From Archangium gephyra (GTDB lineage Bacteria; Myxococcota; Myxococcia; Myxococcales; Myxococcaceae), in assembly GCF_001027285.1 (NCBI RefSeq), contig NZ_CP011509.1, positions 4,658,501-4,722,500 of the forward strand: a stretch of DNA of 64,000 nucleotides, given 5' to 3'. The translations under genes and the position numbers were made by a program. Below, piece by piece: positions 53,128 through 62,051 of this stretch; position 1 is the stretch's first letter, and each line of letters starts with the position of its first letter. Below the pieces are notes generated by a model. It was not told the origin of the DNA, searched no databases, and was given only the letters and a program-made list of their open reading frames with translations.

Positions 53128-54978
53128 TCAGGGGGTGGGCGGAATGGGTGGGAGCGGAGGCCCTCCCATCGGGAGGGGGATCATCGGACCCAGGATCATC
53201 AAGGGTGTCGCCTTGAGCATGTGCACGGTCCTGACGTTGCTGATCCGCGTCTGGGCGTCCTCCATCATCATGAGCGTGGAGCTGTGCCGCAGCATCGTGC
53301 CCGCCGAGCTCTCCAGGGCCAGCTTCGCCTTCTGGGTGAGGTTCATCCCCGCGATGCTCCTCAGCGACATCTTCGCCTCCTGGGTGAGGTTTCTCCCCGC
53401 CTTGACGTCGATGGAGCCCCGCACGTCCAGGGTGAGGTTGCCCCGCACCCGGATGGTGCAGTTGCCCTGGATCTCCGTCACGCTGTCGCGCTCCACGGAC
53501 ACGTTCATGTCCCGGCGGGCGTGCAGGTAGAGCTCCTCGGCGCCCTTCTTGTCCTCGAAACGCAGCTCATTGGGCTGGCCACCGCCGGAGTCATCTCCGC
53601 GCAACGTGCTCCGGGTCTGCCCGGCGGGCAGCGGATAGGGCACCACCTGCTCGGCGTTGTAGACGGAGCCGGTGACGATGGGCCGATCCGGATCCCCATC
53701 CAGGAAGGTGACCAGCACCTCCTGGCCCACGTGCGGCAGGAAGAAGTGGCCCCAGCCCTTGCCGGCCTGGCCCTGCGCCACGCGAATCCAACACGAGCTG
53801 CGCTCGTCCTTCTTGCCCTCGCGATCCCAGTGGAACTGGACCTTCACGCGGCCGAACCGGTCCGTCCAGATCTCCTCGCCCGCCTTGCCCACCACCCGGG
53901 CGCTCTGCACGCCGTTGACCACGGGCCGCGGCGTCACCCGGGGCGGACGGAAGGGCGTGGCGGCGGGGAAGGCCTCGAAGCTGTTGCTGTACGCCTCCAC
54001 CGTGGCCGAGTGCGACACCCAGCGCAGCACGTACGCTCCATTGATGTCCTGACGCTCGTGCTCGGCGAGGGTGAAGCGGTAGCCGGGGATGAACCAGCGC
54101 ACGTGTCCCTGGCCTCGCAGCGTCCGCGCCTGCGCCTCGTGTGCCTCCAGGCGGACCCGGCCGCGCTGCTCGCCCACGTCCCGGCGGGTGAAGGCCCCGG
54201 GGTACTCGTATTGCTCCTGGCGCCCCTCCGTGCCCTTCACCTGGGCCTGGAGCCGGGTGGATGGCGTCTCGAAGAAGTAGTCCCCCAGGGCGTAGCTCCC
54301 GGGCACCACCTGCTGCTCCAGCTCGCACCCGGTGACGGCATCCTCCGTCCGTGCCTCGCCCTGGAGCCCCTGCACCTTCGCCACCCCCGGGCCCGGGCAG
54401 GGCACGTGCACCGCCGCGTCGTCCGCCAGCACCAGCGTGTGCCGGTCCTTCGTGTGCTCGAAGAAGTAGAAGAGGCCCTCGTCCTCCATCAGCCGCGAGG
54501 CGAAGTCGAAGGCGGACTCCTGGTGCTGCACGCAGTATTCGCGAGGCGTGTACGTGCGCCGCAGCGCCAGCCGGAAGTCGGTGAAGCCCTGCTCCTGGAA
54601 GAGCTGCTGGAGGATCTGCGGCACCGTCAGGTTCTGGAAGATGCGGCTGTCACGGGTGAGGGTGAGCAGCCAGAACCAGGGGCGCAGCTCGGCGATGTAC
54701 CGGGTGAAGTCCCCGAAGGTGCCGGCCTGGACGAAGCGGGTGATGATGCCGTGGAAGAACCGCTCGCCCCCCGTGCGCTGCGCCAGGGAGATGGCGGCGC
54801 CCTTGCCCACCACTCGCGAGAAGTCCACGTCGAGCCGCTCGGAGTGCAGCTCCAGCATGAAGTGGAAGGGGTGGGAGAGGGCTTCCTCGCCCTGGAAGCC
54901 GTGCAGCAGCAGCACGTCCTTGCCCAGCGGCGTGGTGACGGAGAGGTAGACGTTGTCCTGCGTGTATCCCGAGCTCAT
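53128..54978 (-). CDS. vgrG: Type VI secretion tip protein VgrG
   Basis: 616 residues from ATG 54978 (GGAGGA upstream). The gp27-like domain (1-370, with LLLHGFQGEEALSHPFHFMLELHSE and EYCVQHQESAFDFASRLMEDEGLFYFFEH) leads to a gp5-like OB fold (FGRVKVQFHWDREG, SCWIRVAQG, LVTFLDGDPDRPIVTGSVYN) and a needle region of valine-glycine-like beta repeats ending in a hydrophobic, Pro-rich tail (PLPMGGPPLPPIPP). It forms the puncturing tip over the Hcp tube. ATGA overlap with tssG couples their translation. Confidence 0.93.
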   Translation of the reverse strand: MSSGYTQDNVYLSVTTPLGKDVLLLHGFQGEEALSHPFHFMLELHSERLDVDFSRVVGKGAAISLAQRTGGERFFHGIITRFVQAGTFGDFTRYIAELRPWFWLLTLTRDSRIFQNLTVPQILQQLFQEQGFTDFRLALRRTYTPREYCVQHQESAFDFASRLMEDEGLFYFFEHTKDRHTLVLADDAAVHVPCPGPGVAKVQGLQGEARTEDAVTGCELEQQVVPGSYALGDYFFETPSTRLQAQVKGTEGRQEQYEYPGAFTRRDVGEQRGRVRLEAHEAQARTLRGQGHVRWFIPGYRFTLAEHERQDINGAYVLRWVSHSATVEAYSNSFEAFPAATPFRPPRVTPRPVVNGVQSARVVGKAGEEIWTDRFGRVKVQFHWDREGKKDERSSCWIRVAQGQAGKGWGHFFLPHVGQEVLVTFLDGDPDRPIVTGSVYNAEQVVPYPLPAGQTRSTLRGDDSGGGQPNELRFEDKKGAEELYLHARRDMNVSVERDSVTEIQGNCTIRVRGNLTLDVRGSIDVKAGRNLTQEAKMSLRSIAGMNLTQKAKLALESSAGTMLRHSSTLMMMEDAQTRISNVRTVHMLKATPLMILGPMIPLPMGGPPLPPIPPTP

Positions 54979-56003
54979 GTTCCATCCTCCCGCGCGCCGG
55001 GCGCGGACATGTGACGAGGCGAGAGCGCCACCGCCTGGGTTCCCCGCTGGCCGGGCCTTGCCCTCAGCCAGGACGTCCACCCCAGGCGTGGGCCGCTCGG
55101 AGCGCCCAGGGGTTGCTCGGGGAGCTCCGCGGTGCGCACCGCCAGCACCAGGCGCACCTCGGGGCCAGGGCCCAGCGCGAAGCGGGTGAGCGAGCGCAGC
55201 GTGCCCAGTCCCCGGCCACCGGGCAGCAGGTCCACATAGCGGCGCCAGCCGAGCGGCCCGAGCTCCAGCTCCACCCCCGCCTGCTCCAGCCACGCACGCC
55301 CGCCGAGCACCGCGCCCTGGCCGAGCCGCTGGTTGCGTCCGGTGGGGCCCAGGCGCGTGCGCTGCTCTTCCTCCAGCTCCATCCAGGCGCCCCGGGGCGC
55401 CCGCGGCCTCACCGCCACGCCCAGCGCGTCCGAGAGCATCGCCCGCAGCGCCTCGAGGGACACGGGCCGGTGCGCCAGCAGCCCCGCGTAGCGCAGCAGC
55501 AGCCGATCCTCCACCTCCAGCCGTCCTCGCGTGCCCCGGGTGCCCAGGCCCAGGAGCGCGTACAGGTAGCGGGCCACGTCATGGGCCTCGGGCACGCCCG
55601 GCTCCAACCACACCCGGCGTCGCACCCGTCCCTGGTACAGCAGCGACAGCAGCCGGTGGTGGAAGATGTCCAGGAAGTCGCGCAGGCCCGTGTCTCCCAC
55701 ACGCGTCCGGTCCCGGAGCTGCTGGGCGAAGGGCCTCGGCAGTGGCCCCTGCACCCCGCCCAGCCCGAGGAAGGCCACCGTCATCTCCGGCGCGCCTCCC
55801 GGCCTCGCGGGGGGCTTCACCTGGACGATGTCGCTGGCGGGGAAGGCCATGTCCACCGAGGCGCGCAGCCGCACCGGCTCCTTCGGGCGGAGCAGGCGCA
55901 GCAGGCGCATCGCCTGGAAGAAGTCGAAGCGGTGGCCGGACTCGAAGAGCTCCTGGGCTACACCAGGGGCGCGTCGCCGGCCATGGGGGGCCATCTCTTC
56001 CAT
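54975..56003 (-). CDS. tssG: Type VI secretion baseplate protein TssG
   Basis: 342 residues from ATG 56003 (GGGAGG 6 bases upstream). RFDFFQAMRLLRLL near the start is the TssG signature, followed by FLGLGGVQGPLPRPFAQQL (family PGPL motif region) and the DFLDIFHHRLLSLLYQGRVR helix. Forms the wedge with TssF, TssE and TssK. It overlaps tssF by 46 bases and vgrG by 4 bases. Confidence 0.88.
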   Translation of the reverse strand: MEEMAPHGRRRAPGVAQELFESGHRFDFFQAMRLLRLLRPKEPVRLRASVDMAFPASDIVQVKPPARPGGAPEMTVAFLGLGGVQGPLPRPFAQQLRDRTRVGDTGLRDFLDIFHHRLLSLLYQGRVRRRVWLEPGVPEAHDVARYLYALLGLGTRGTRGRLEVEDRLLLRYAGLLAHRPVSLEALRAMLSDALGVAVRPRAPRGAWMELEEEQRTRLGPTGRNQRLGQGAVLGGRAWLEQAGVELELGPLGWRRYVDLLPGGRGLGTLRSLTRFALGPGPEVRLVLAVRTAELPEQPLGAPSGPRLGWTSWLRARPGQRGTQAVALSPRHMSAPGAREDGT

Positions 56004-57774
56004 GTGTCCTCCCGCTGCTCGCTCCTCGCGACGAGCTGGGTGAAGGAATCCACCGGGGCGTACAGGCCGAAGAAGTGGTGGAGCACCGCCGCGAGGAGCA
56101 GGGCGCTCCCGCCCACGTAGAGGGATTCGTCGAAGGTGAGGGTGAGCTCCTGGCCGCGGCAGAAGCCCCGCCAGGCGTCCCACCCGCGCTGGCGAACCAC
56201 CGGGCGGCACGCCAGCCCCGTCAATCCCTGGAGCTGCTGCTCGCACACCTGGCCGCCGGAGAAGTCATGCAGCCGCAGCAGCTCCTCGAGTGCCTCCAGG
56301 GCCTGGGGGCCGTTGGCGAGAGAGAGGTGGTTGAGCGACAGCAACGAGACGAGCTGCCAGAGCATGGGGCCCCGGTCCGGAGGCGCGCGGGGGGCGTGGG
56401 ACGGCGCAGGCAGCGGATGGCGCCCACGGGGACGCGCTCCTCCACCTGGAGCTCCGAGCCGGGCCCGAGCTGCACGGGCAGCTCCCCATTGGTGCACAGC
56501 GTGTGCACATGCAGCGTCTGCTCCGCCGGCAGGTGGGGGTCGAGCTCCAGGTCCACGAAGGACAGCAGCATCCGAGAGCCCGGTCCCTGCGCGCGGCCGG
56601 TGGGCTGACGCCGGGCGTACCAGAAGGCTCGGGGCTCCTGCCCGTCCTCCCGGTGGCGCCAGGAGAAGAGCGGCTCCACCACCCGCGTGTGTCCGGCATC
56701 TTCCGTGGAGGCGGTGACGGAGAGGATGGAGTGCAGCTCCAGCTCCTGCTGGCGGCGGTAGTCGGGCACCAGCGGGTACTCGGTGCGGCGTTGATCCAAG
56801 CGGATGGGCTCGGCCAGCTTGGGAAAGAGATTGATGATGGGGGTGCAGCCCAGCCGGAACGTCCCGGGCGTGAGCTCGAGGCCCTCCTCGGGCATGGCAT
56901 CCAGCAGGATGAGCACCTCGAGTGCCTGCTGGGAGGCCTGGACGCTCGCGCGCTCCAGCGCCAGCTCGAAGAAGAGGAACTTCTCGGGGAAGGCGAAGTA
57001 CTCCTGCAGCAGGCGGTGGCCGCGGTGCTGGTGGGGCGGGGAGGGCAGCACCGCCTCCTCGGGGCCGAAGCCGAGCTGCCGCAGGCTGTCCGCGGGTTGG
57101 AAGCGCAGCTCGCCCGGCGAGCCATCCGGTACCAGCGCCACGCTCCGGGCATGGCAGGTGAGCAGCTCGTAGAGGCGGAAGGTCACCTCGGAGGGCCCGT
57201 CGAGGAAGAACTCGAGCCGCTCCAGCTGGAGGTCCGCCAGCCGGGCCTCGCGGGCCTCCAGCCGCAGCCGGAGCACCGCCGACACGTCCCGCCGCCCGCG
57301 CAGCCAGCCGAAGGAGAGCGGGGACTCCAGGCTCGCGTCCGTCACCTGGAGCGGCCAGAGCGTCACCGGGGCGCAGGTGCGGAAGCGGCAGGTCTGCCCC
57401 GGGCGTGGCTCGGCCAGCAGCTGCGTGCCGCGCTCGATGCGGCTGCCGGCCAGGGGCAGGCCGGCCGCCGTATCCACCTCGAAGCAGGCGATGGACAGCG
57501 AGGGCAGGGGCTCCACCAGGTGGGGAGCCAGCAGGCCCAGCAGCGTGGTGGAGAGCTCCGGCAGGTCGCTGTCAAAGGCGTGCTGGACGCGCGCGGTGAG
57601 GAAGGCGAATGACTCGATGAGGCGCTCCACGTGGGGGTCGCCCACCTCGCTGGCTCCCAGCCGCAACCTCGCGGCCAGCTTGGGGTAGCTGGCCGCGAAC
57701 TCCGCTCCCGCTCCTCGCAGCCATGCCAGCTCCCGCTGGTAGGCCTGGAGCAACTCGTCCTGACGGGTACCCAT
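55958..57774 (-). CDS. tssF: Type VI secretion baseplate protein TssF, with an apparent 1-base frameshift
   Basis: ATG at 57774 (GGAGGA upstream). The first frame encodes the normal TssF N-terminus (DELLQAYQRELAWLRGAGAEFAASYPKLAARL...) and middle, until about 56390, where it would turn into non-family sequence and stop at 56221. The second frame then carries the expected C-terminus (LWQLVSLLSLNHLSL, and LTLTFDESLYVGGSALLLAAVLHHFFGLY) to the TAG at 55958. The 1817-base span plus one base is exactly 606 codons, giving a 605-residue TssF. The junction is the C run read from 56389-56394 (six C; seven would restore the frame). Either a sequencing/assembly error or a real frameshift. Confidence 0.85.
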
Positions 57775-57826
57775 CGCTCTCCTCCACTCGTCCGCCAATG
57801 CCGTGGGTGTGTCTGTCTTTCCTGGC

Positions 57827-58288
57827 TCAGGTCGACTTGTTGGTCTTGCGATCCCACTTCGTCGAGTTGCTGTCTCCTCCTTCCTTCCACGTGATGGACG
57901 CGTAATCGAGCGTCACCGTCTCGGTGGGATCTCCGCCAGTCCCTCCGGAGACGGAGACGGAGGTGATGACGACGTCCGTCATCTCGTAGGTGAAGATCTT
58001 GCTGTCTTCGCTGCCGGCGACGGTGAGGGTGGCCGTGCCAACGCTCTCGCCCTTGCTGCAGGACAGATAGAGATTGGGTGAGGCCTTGTCCACCAACTTG
58101 GTGATGGAGATCTCTCCGTGGTGGGGACGGCCCTGTCTCTTGACCTCCCCGTCGTTGGACCGCTCGTTGAGGGTCATGGGAAAGGAGATGCCGTAGCTGT
58201 AGGAGAGCACCTCGATCTCATTCATGTAGCTCTGCACCTTCGAGCTGCCCTGCGCCTTGGAGATCTTGAGATAAATACTTTCAGGCAT
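57827..58288 (-). CDS. hcp: Type VI secretion tube protein Hcp (TssD)
   Basis: 153 residues. Beta-barrel of Hcp: MPESIYLKISKAQGSS opening, EIEVLSYSYGISFPM, the RPHHGEISITKLVDKASPNLYLSCSKGE stretch, FTYEMTDVVITSVSVSG and a C-terminal DYASITWKEGG. Hexameric rings stack to form the inner tube expelled by sheath contraction. Placed between tssC and tssF. Confidence 0.92.
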   Translation of the reverse strand: MPESIYLKISKAQGSSKVQSYMNEIEVLSYSYGISFPMTLNERSNDGEVKRQGRPHHGEISITKLVDKASPNLYLSCSKGESVGTATLTVAGSEDSKIFTYEMTDVVITSVSVSGGTGGDPTETVTLDYASITWKEGGDSNSTKWDRKTNKST

Positions 58289-58337
58289 GTCTGTCTAAAC
58301 CTCGGGAGGAGGGGTGGTGGGAAATGGGAAGAGGGGC

Positions 58338-59831
58338 TCACGCGGCCGACTGGGGCAGCTCGGCCACCAGGCGGATGGAGGCGGTCAGCTCGTTGAGCTG
58401 GAAGTGGGGCCGGAGGAAGACGACCGCCCGGTAGCTGCCAGGGTGACCCGGGACCTCGGCGATCTCCACCCGCGCCTCGCGCAGCGGCTGGCGGGCCTTG
58501 ATGGAGAAGGACGCGTTGTCGTTGGTCTGCACGTACTGGCTGATCCACCGGTTGAGGTAGCCGGAGATCTCCTCTCGCGAGGCGAAGCCGCCGATCTTGT
58601 CGCGCATGATGACCTTGAGGTAGTGCGCGAAGCGCGAGGCGGACATGAGGTAGGGCAGTTGGGAGGACAGCTCCGCGTTGGCGTTGGCCTGGGGCGTGTC
58701 GTAGCGGCGGGGCTTGTTGGCCGTCTGCGAGCCGAAGAAGGCCGCGTAGTCGGTTCCCTTGCAGTGGCAGAGGGCGATGAAGCCCAGGTCGCTCAACTCC
58801 TTCTCGCGCCGGTCGGTGATGGCCACCTCGGTGGGGCACTTCTGGGCGATGTCCCCCTCGTCCGTGCGGAAGGTGTGGGTGGGCAGCCCCTGGACGATGC
58901 CGCCTCCCTCCACCCCGCGGATGTGGGCGCACCACTGGTGGAGCGCGAAGGCGGAGGTGATGCGCAGGCCCAGCGCGTACGCGGCGTTGCCCCACAGGTA
59001 CTTGTGGTGATCCCTTCCGTCCACGTCCTCCTGGTAGCCGAAGCCCTCCACCGGCACGGTGTCCTCGCCATAGGGCAGCCGCGCCAGGACGTGAGGCAGC
59101 ACCAACGCCACGTACCGGGAGTCCTCCGAGTCCCGGAAGCTGCGCCAGCGGATGAGCTCGGTGCTCTCGAAGATGCGCGCCAGGTCTCTCGGGGCGCCAA
59201 TGTCCGTGAAGCTGTCCAGGTCGAACAGCGCCGGGCTGGCCGCGGTGATGAAGGGCGCGTGCGCGGCGGCGGCCACGCGGGAGATGGACTCCAGCAACGC
59301 CAGGTCCCTCGGGACGCGGCCGAACTCATAATCGCCGATGAGCGCGCCATAGGGCTGTCCGCCGAAGGTGCCGTACTCCTCCTCGTAGACCTTCTTGAAG
59401 AGAGCGCTCTGGTCGAACTCGGGCGCCCGCTCCAGGTCATCCAGCAGCTCCTTCTTGGTGGCGTGCATGACCCGCAGCTTCAGATTCGTGCCCGTCTCGG
59501 TGCCGTAGACGAGCATGTGCAGTCCCCGCCAGGAGGCCTCCAGCTTCTGGAAGGGCTCGGCGTGGAGCACCTCGTCGAGCTGTGCACCCAGCAGTTCGTC
59601 GATGCGGGCGATGCGCTGGTTGATGAGCGCGACCACGTCCACGCCGTTCGGGATGGACTCCGTGGTGAGCGCCTGGCTCACCAGCTCACCCACCAACTCC
59701 CGGGCGCGGGGCTGTTGGCTGTCATCGCGTGCCAGCCGGCCCTCCTCGATGATGCGCATCAGCAGTCCCCGCTCCGGCTCCGCCGCCGTCTGCGTTCCCC
59801 GGGCCTCTTCTTGCGGTGCTTCCTCGAACAT
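58338..59831 (-). CDS. tssC: Type VI secretion sheath protein TssC (VipB)
   Basis: 497 residues from ATG 59831 (GGAGAG upstream). Large sheath subunit: INQRIARIDELLGAQLDEVLHAEPFQKLEASWRGL is the TssC N-terminal signature, PYGALIGDYEF and a SVRLVAELPQSAA end match the C-terminus. Forms the contractile sheath with TssB. Followed by hcp after 49 bases and preceded by tssB 43 bases upstream. Confidence 0.93.
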   Translation of the reverse strand: MFEEAPQEEARGTQTAAEPERGLLMRIIEEGRLARDDSQQPRARELVGELVSQALTTESIPNGVDVVALINQRIARIDELLGAQLDEVLHAEPFQKLEASWRGLHMLVYGTETGTNLKLRVMHATKKELLDDLERAPEFDQSALFKKVYEEEYGTFGGQPYGALIGDYEFGRVPRDLALLESISRVAAAAHAPFITAASPALFDLDSFTDIGAPRDLARIFESTELIRWRSFRDSEDSRYVALVLPHVLARLPYGEDTVPVEGFGYQEDVDGRDHHKYLWGNAAYALGLRITSAFALHQWCAHIRGVEGGGIVQGLPTHTFRTDEGDIAQKCPTEVAITDRREKELSDLGFIALCHCKGTDYAAFFGSQTANKPRRYDTPQANANAELSSQLPYLMSASRFAHYLKVIMRDKIGGFASREEISGYLNRWISQYVQTNDNASFSIKARQPLREARVEIAEVPGHPGSYRAVVFLRPHFQLNELTASIRLVAELPQSAA

Positions 59832-59874
59832 CTCTCTCTCCGTGTGGAATGGGTGTGGTGGAAGGAACGGTGGC

Positions 59875-60384
59875 TCAGTGCTCGCGCTTCGCCGCCAGCT
59901 CGGCCTCGAGCGCCTGGAGCCGGGCCCGGTCCGCCAGCGTGGACCGCAGCAGCTCCGCCAGCGCGTCATTGCCGTCCAGCTTGGCGAGCAGGTCCACCAG
60001 CCGCTGGCGCGACTCCAGGAGCTGGCGCAGGGGCTCCAGCTGCTCGACGAGCTGGCGTGGGTGGAAGGAGTCGAGGCTGTCGAAGCGCAGCTCCACGGCC
60101 ATGCGGCTGCCATCGTCCCGGAGCTTGTCCGGCACGGCCATCCGCAGCTGCGGCCCGGTGGCGGCCATCACCTTGTCGAAGTTGTCGCGGTCGAGCTCCA
60201 CGAACTTGCGGTCCTTCAACCGCGGGAGCTCCTTGTTCTGGCCGGCCAGGTCCGCCAGGACGCCGACCACCAGTGGGAGCTCCTTCTGCTCCACCGCGTC
60301 ACCAATCTCCACGTCGTAGGTGATCTGCACTCGCGGCGGCCGGACCCGATCCAGGGCATGTTGGATGCTTTCCCGTGAAGGCAT
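59875..60384 (-). CDS. tssB: Type VI secretion sheath protein TssB (VipA)
   Basis: 169 residues. PRVQITYDVEIGDAVEQKELPLVVGVLADLAGQNKE is the TssB signature, followed by KDRKFVELDRDNFDKVMAATGPQL and a C-terminal helical pair. Small sheath subunit; pairs with TssC. Confidence 0.93.
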   Translation of the reverse strand: MPSRESIQHALDRVRPPRVQITYDVEIGDAVEQKELPLVVGVLADLAGQNKELPRLKDRKFVELDRDNFDKVMAATGPQLRMAVPDKLRDDGSRMAVELRFDSLDSFHPRQLVEQLEPLRQLLESRQRLVDLLAKLDGNDALAELLRSTLADRARLQALEAELAAKREH

Positions 60385-60465
60385 GTCATTCTTCCTTGAG
60401 ATGTGTCTGGGTTTGACTGCGTACTTGCGGGTGGAGCGCGGCGCGGAAAGGTTGTGACAGCGGCT

Positions 60466-60930
60466 TCAGCCTTCCCCGTCCACTTCCACCAGCCTCCCGC
60501 TCCGGTCCAACCGCAGCGGGAGGGAGATGGGCTCGGCGATGGCCTCCTGCGCCAGCCGGGCGGTGATCACCGCGACGGGAGCACCTTCCTCCTCGGGAGG
60601 AATCCGCACGGAGACGTGGATCTGCCGCAGGCGCGGCTCGTAGGCCTCCACCGCGCGGGCGATGAGCCGCTCCAGGTGCCGGGCATCCGCGGCGGCCGGG
60701 CCGAGTGGCCGCAGGTCCGGCAACCCGTAGTCCAACGCCGAGCGCTCGTGCGGCTCGAGCGACCCGGCCTGCTCCAGGGTGAGCGTGCAGCGGGTGTTCA
60801 GCGCGTGGGCCACCTCGCGCCGCACCGAGGCGATCAATTCCTGCTCATCCATCCAGGGGAAGGTCTCCACGTCCACCAGTCTGTCCAACAGGGGGGCCGG
60901 GAAGCCGTGGGTCTGTCTGGGTCTTGCCAT
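60466..60930 (-). CDS. tssE: Type VI secretion baseplate protein TssE (gp25-like)
   Basis: 154 residues, gp25/GPW family: an N-terminal LLDRLVDVE, an EELIASVRREVAHALNTRC helix and PHERSALDYGLPDLRPLG, then a C-terminal domain EPRLRQIHVSV of the expected form. Connects the baseplate wedge to the sheath. In order with tssA and tssB. Confidence 0.88.
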   Translation of the reverse strand: MARPRQTHGFPAPLLDRLVDVETFPWMDEQELIASVRREVAHALNTRCTLTLEQAGSLEPHERSALDYGLPDLRPLGPAAADARHLERLIARAVEAYEPRLRQIHVSVRIPPEEEGAPVAVITARLAQEAIAEPISLPLRLDRSGRLVEVDGEG

Positions 60931-60939
60931 GTCATGGCC

Positions 60940-62049
60940 TCATGACGAAGGGGGTTTCATGCCGAGCAGGGAGTGGATGGCTTCCAGGTTGGAGCTGTCG
61001 GGGACGAGCTCCGCGAGGAGCTGGCCGAGCGGCATCTGGCCCCAGCTCACGGCGCGTTGGACGAGGTAGGCCACGGGGCTGTGGGGCTCGGTGCGCCGCA
61101 GGTAGTCGGAGGCGAGGGTCAGGAGTTGGTACGCCTCCTCCCGGCTGTGGATGGGGCGTGCGGGCCGTCCCGGTGCTGGAGCCGGCCCGGGCACCTGCGT
61201 GTCCGGGGGGGCCTCGGCGGCCGGTGCTTCGGGCTCCTCCTGCTGGGCGCTGGCACGCAGCGTGGTGAGCAGTGCCTGGAGGTCGCCGAGCACGGCGTGG
61301 GTGCGGCGGAGCACCGCGCTGGTACGTCCCAGTCGCGAGTCGAGCGACTGCTCCAGCGCGGAGCCGGCTTCGAGCGCGGCGGCCACCTGCTGGAGGAGCA
61401 GGTCGACGGTTGACGCCGGCATCAGGGCGGCGGCGGCCAGGAAGGTCTCCCGGGTGGGGGGACCGCCAGGGGCGCCGTGGGCGTCCGTCCGCTCCTCCTC
61501 GGGTGCGTCCTGGCGTGCACCTCGTTGCTTCTGCCGGTGGAGGAGTTGCTGCCAGTCCGCGAAGTCATGCGTCACGCCCCCGGGCGCCCGTGGCTTGACG
61601 AGGGGCACCTTGCCGAGAATGAGGGGAAGCCTGTCATCGAGCCACGCCAGGGGAGCGAGCCTGGCCTCCACGTCGTCGTCCTCGAGGGCTGGCCAGAGCG
61701 AGTCCCAGAAGCGCTCCAACAGCGCGGTGGTGAGCCGCAACCCTCGCGCCACGCCCGGGAAGCCCTGCTGTTTCCCCCAGGCCTCGGTGAGCCAGGCGGC
61801 GAGCTGCAGGTCCTTGGAGTCGTGCGCCAGGGCCTGCTGGCAGAGCTCGGCCACCTGGGCCCAGTTGGCGCGCTTGAGCGGGGTCTGCCAGACGCCCTGG
61901 GGCAGCGTGGGGTCATCCTCGCGGCGCGCCTCGCGGATCTGATCATAGAGCGGCTCGTAGCGCAGGCTGCGTCCCGAGGGTTCGTCGGGCGAGAGCGGCC
62001 TCAGCAGTGGCTCGAGCTCCAGTGGAGGGGAGGAATGCATGTCGTCCAT
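60940..62049 (-). CDS. tssA: Type VI secretion protein TssA (ImpA N-terminal domain)
   Basis: 369 residues. The ImpA_N domain occupies about 10-150 (LLRPLSPDEPSGRSLRYEPLYDQIREARREDD, ANWAQVAELCQQALAHDSKDLQLAAWLTEAWGKQQGFPGVARGL), typical of TssA; the C-terminal part (SREEAYQLLTLASDYLRRTEPHSPVAYLVQRA..., ending LEAIHSLLGMKP) is the short TssA-type tail. TssA primes and caps the growing sheath. ATG at 62049, with a second ATG three codons later. Confidence 0.88.
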   Translation of the reverse strand: MDDMHSSPPLELEPLLRPLSPDEPSGRSLRYEPLYDQIREARREDDPTLPQGVWQTPLKRANWAQVAELCQQALAHDSKDLQLAAWLTEAWGKQQGFPGVARGLRLTTALLERFWDSLWPALEDDDVEARLAPLAWLDDRLPLILGKVPLVKPRAPGGVTHDFADWQQLLHRQKQRGARQDAPEEERTDAHGAPGGPPTRETFLAAAALMPASTVDLLLQQVAAALEAGSALEQSLDSRLGRTSAVLRRTHAVLGDLQALLTTLRASAQQEEPEAPAAEAPPDTQVPGPAPAPGRPARPIHSREEAYQLLTLASDYLRRTEPHSPVAYLVQRAVSWGQMPLGQLLAELVPDSSNLEAIHSLLGMKPPSS

Positions 62050-62051
62050 GG

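Noticed and set aside
53128-55293. Longer vgrG reading starting at 55293
   Set aside because: The added N-terminus is not VgrG-like and overlaps tssG; ATG 54978 has a good ribosome site and the usual first residues.
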